From the NCBI RefSeq assembly GCF_001968815.1, contig NZ_MIEQ01000072.1, positions 123,691-187,690 on the forward strand: DNA of 64,000 nucleotides. Reading direction: 5' to 3'. Positions 62,324 through 64,000 of the stretch are shown here, piece after piece. This DNA is from Motiliproteus sp. MSK22-1. Its GTDB lineage: Bacteria; Pseudomonadota; Gammaproteobacteria; Pseudomonadales; Balneatricaceae. The position numbers and the translations under genes are program-made. A model generated the notes under the pieces. That model made no database searches and was not told the DNA's origin. It saw nothing but the letters and a program-made list of their open reading frames with translations. Position 1 is the stretch's first letter. Every line of letters starts with the position of its first letter.

Positions 62324-63109
62324 ATGGAAAAACAAATCAGAGTACTTGCGCGGGGGCTTCAGGTTGTTGAATGCATACGCACCCGCTCACCAGCCCCTCT
62401 GGCTGAGATCAATCGAGTTACAGGACTTCCCAAAAGCACGCTGCTCAGGATTCTTCACACACTCCAGCAAATGGGCTGGGTTTATCGGGGGCGCAGTGAT
62501 GAGTGCTATCGTTTGTCTTACCACCTGCAACGACTGGGTGACCACCTGCTGTCAGCCGATGCTTTAGCGGAGGCCGCAGGGCCGATACTGGATGCTTTGC
62601 AGGACGATGTTTTCTGGCCTTCTTATGTTGCGGTTCGCAAGGGCTTAAAGATGGAGGTCGTTGAAAGGACACGTAAGAAGCAGGTTATTGCAGTTAATCC
62701 GGAAATGGTCGGTGTTCGCGCAGAAATTCTGCGATCAGCGATTGGTCACGCATACCTGGCCTTTTGTTCTGATACGGAACGGGGTGAAATTCTTGAGCGA
62801 CTGATTGCCGGGGGTGGTGAACCGGGCAAACTCGCTGCCGATGACTCCTGGGTCGCTAGTGTTGTTGAGCAGGTTCGGCTGCGAGGTTATGGTGAACGGC
62901 AAGCCCATTGCTGGCCCGCTCCCGCAAATGACCTTTGTGCCATTGCCGTTCCGGTCTTCCGGGATCAAAGGGTCAAAGCCTGTATCAATATGGTATGGCC
63001 TGAGGGAGCCGTTGATTCCATGACCATTGAGCATCAGCTGTTTCCCAGATTAAGAGCAGCTGCCGATAGTCTTGCAGACATCTTGGATAATGAAGATTTA
63101 CTGCCATAA
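62324..63109 (+). CDS. IclR-family regulator, second of a tandem pair
   Basis: A 261-residue paralogue of the preceding gene, starting MEKQIRVLARGLQVVECIRTRSPA. The start at ATG 62324 is chosen by alignment with the first copy (MENVIRALARGLQVIEYLQ); a GTG 60 bases upstream is possible. The effector domain reads LRSAIGHAYLAFCSDTERGEILERL and DLCAIAVPVFRDQRVKACINMVWP. It precedes a branched-chain amino-acid-type binding protein gene. Confidence 0.87.
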   Translation: MEKQIRVLARGLQVVECIRTRSPAPLAEINRVTGLPKSTLLRILHTLQQMGWVYRGRSDECYRLSYHLQRLGDHLLSADALAEAAGPILDALQDDVFWPSYVAVRKGLKMEVVERTRKKQVIAVNPEMVGVRAEILRSAIGHAYLAFCSDTERGEILERLIAGGGEPGKLAADDSWVASVVEQVRLRGYGERQAHCWPAPANDLCAIAVPVFRDQRVKACINMVWPEGAVDSMTIEHQLFPRLRAAADSLADILDNEDLLP

Positions 63110-63162
63110 AACAGACAAAGTGATCTGCCGAAGATCAAGATAACCCTTCTAAAAGACAGTTA

Positions 63163-63202
63163 GGGAACTTTCTAATAACTCCATTATGTTCTCTGCGAGC
63201 TC
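63163..63202 (+). repeat. Dispersed intergenic repeat, copy
   Basis: GGGAACTTTCTAATAACT followed by CCATTATGTTCTCTGCGAGC, a clear match to the family, between the second IclR gene and the binding protein gene. Confidence 0.75.
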
Positions 63203-63240
63203 AATCCGAGAGCTTCTTTTGTTCGTCATATCCCGCTACT

Positions 63241-63334
63241 GCACTATATTTCACAGTATGTCTAGGAATAATTCCGTAGGGTGGAACAATTCCCGGGGGT
63301 TATCTTCACTTTCTGAATGTGATGATGCACTATA
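63241..63334 (+). promoter_or_regulatory. Promoter-proximal motifs before the binding protein gene
   Basis: Palindrome ATTCCGT-AGG-GTGGAAC at 63271-63287, flanked by two GCACTATA motifs at 63241-63248 and 63327-63334. The same 8-mer on the opposite strand (TATAGTGC) occurs twice in the divergent region 61280-61331, suggesting one regulon. Confidence 0.55.
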
Positions 63335-63469
63335 AATCACACATTCCAGTAGATAAACGACTAGGTGGTGCTGTTTCTAAAAGACTTCAGACGACATATC
63401 TGAATTATATTTCCTGTTTAGAGCGTTGTAATACAAAAATAAATACTCACTCAAGTTAGGATATTAATC

Positions 63470-64000
63470 ATGAAAAAGCGGAGTAAGCGTTTAATTGGTA
63501 TGGCGGCAGTTGCCATCAGTGCAATGGTTGTTGGTGCTCCGGCCCTGGCTGCGGCTGACAGTATTAAAATAGGTACTTTCCTGGCAGTCACCGGTCCGGC
63601 CTCCTTTTTGGGCGATCCCGAGCTGAAAACACTGCAGATGTATATCGAGGAGATTAACGCCAAAGGCGGTGTGGACGGGAAAACCGTCGAACTGGTCCAC
63701 TACGATACCGGTGGTAACGCCAAAAAAGCCGTGAGCTTTGCCAAGCGTTTGATCAAACGGGATAAGGTGGATGTGATTGTCGGCGGCTCCACCTCCGGCA
63801 GCACCCTGGCGGCCATGCCTGAAATCAGTAAAGCCGGTGTGCCGTTTATTTCACTGGCCGGGTCGGTCAAAATTATTGATCCGGTCAACAAGTGGACCTT
63901 CAAAACCCCTCATACCGACCGTATGGCGGCCTCTAAAGTCTTCCTGGATATGCAAAAACGGGGCATCACCAAGGTGGCTCTGATCAGTGGTGACGGGGGC
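63470..64000 (+). CDS. Branched-chain amino-acid-type (LivJ-like) periplasmic binding protein, 5' part
   Basis: The gene runs off the right edge; 177 codons are visible and open. Signal peptide MKKRSKRLIGMAAVAISAMV...ALAAA before DSIKIGTFLA. Mature start IKIGTFLAVTGPASFLGDPELKTLQMYIEEINAKGGVDGKTVELVHYDTGG and VIVGGSTSGSTLAAMPEISKAGVPFISLAG are hallmarks of the Peripla_BP_6 family. In aromatic acid operons these often bind aryl acids, which fits the neighbouring pad-like genes. ATG with TTAGGA upstream. Confidence 0.88.
   Translation, partial: MKKRSKRLIGMAAVAISAMVVGAPALAAADSIKIGTFLAVTGPASFLGDPELKTLQMYIEEINAKGGVDGKTVELVHYDTGGNAKKAVSFAKRLIKRDKVDVIVGGSTSGSTLAAMPEISKAGVPFISLAGSVKIIDPVNKWTFKTPHTDRMAASKVFLDMQKRGITKVALISGDGG

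Noticed and set aside
63319..63342. CRP site (TGTGA ... TCACA) before the binding protein gene
   Set aside because: The half sites are 14 bases apart instead of six, so it does not fit the CRP consensus.
1..64000. tRNA, rRNA, riboswitch or insertion sequence
   Set aside because: None recognised by eye on either strand. A covariance model search would be decisive for small RNAs.

Overview
The window reads as chromosomal DNA of a marine-type Gammaproteobacterium, probably close to the Oceanospirillales (inference from gene repertoire: a solitary ectoine synthase, several betaine and carnitine genes, OpuA/ProVWX-type and Tau-type ABC transporters, NsrR/NnrS, a BfrA/BfrB-type ferritin pair, YggL and PssA). 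Base composition looks near 48% GC, with AT-rich islands around 3190-3450 and 36050-37190. I see no tRNA, rRNA, CRISPR array, transposase or phage gene.

Left edge (1-3.2 kb): the 3' end of a biosynthetic operon that continues off the window. It holds an adenylating enzyme, a small acyl carrier protein, and diverged paralogues of TrpD and TrpC, closed by a strong terminator. This is the best candidate for an undescribed pathway, because the TrpD- and TrpC-like proteins have lost residues that handle anthranilate and its product while keeping much of the fold's catalytic core. A solitary ectC, a VOC protein, a DUF1439 protein and yggL follow.

5.7-37 kb is dominated by quaternary amine metabolism. 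It contains a dimethylglycine/sarcosine dehydrogenase-type flavoenzyme with GcvT domains, a GlcG-like protein and a class V aminotransferase, two GcvA-type LysR regulators, a TauABC-like transporter, and a plus-strand operon of CoA-dependent gamma-butyrobetaine/crotonobetaine genes (acyl-CoA dehydrogenase, ADP-forming CoA synthetase, enoyl-CoA hydratase) bracketed by two GlxA-type AraC regulators. That operon also carries a betainyl-CoA thioesterase fused to a dead carnitine dehydrogenase domain. A second plus-strand operon has cdhC, cdhA and a ProVWX-type transporter. Together they can be read as: gamma-butyrobetaine or crotonobetaine to carnitine, carnitine to dehydrocarnitine, cleavage to betainyl-CoA plus acetoacetate, hydrolysis to glycine betaine, with dimethylglycine oxidised further. 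A RoxA-like dihaem cytochrome lies between the two operons.

37-48 kb is stress and iron: a hemerythrin/NnrS/small Cys protein operon facing nsrR across two adjacent, near-perfect NsrR operators; two bacterioferritin subunits with complementary active sites; bfd; tpx; a hotdog thioesterase; a DadA/PuuB-like amine oxidase; pssA; and two gene remnants (a receiver domain and a short-chain dehydrogenase followed by a heptamer tandem repeat).

48-64 kb: a DJ-1/PfpI protein divergent from a MocR regulator over a perfect palindrome, an alpha/beta hydrolase, an AhpD-like protein divergent from an AraC regulator, a collapsed copy of the MocR gene, a MarR regulator, and then a complete padEFGHIJ-like operon (phenylglyoxylate:acceptor oxidoreductase plus aryl-CoA ligase) preceded by a FlK-like thioesterase. 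Two tandem IclR regulators are divergent from it and a branched-chain amino-acid-type binding protein gene runs off the right edge. An imperfect palindromic repeat family is scattered through the intergenic spaces of the whole window.
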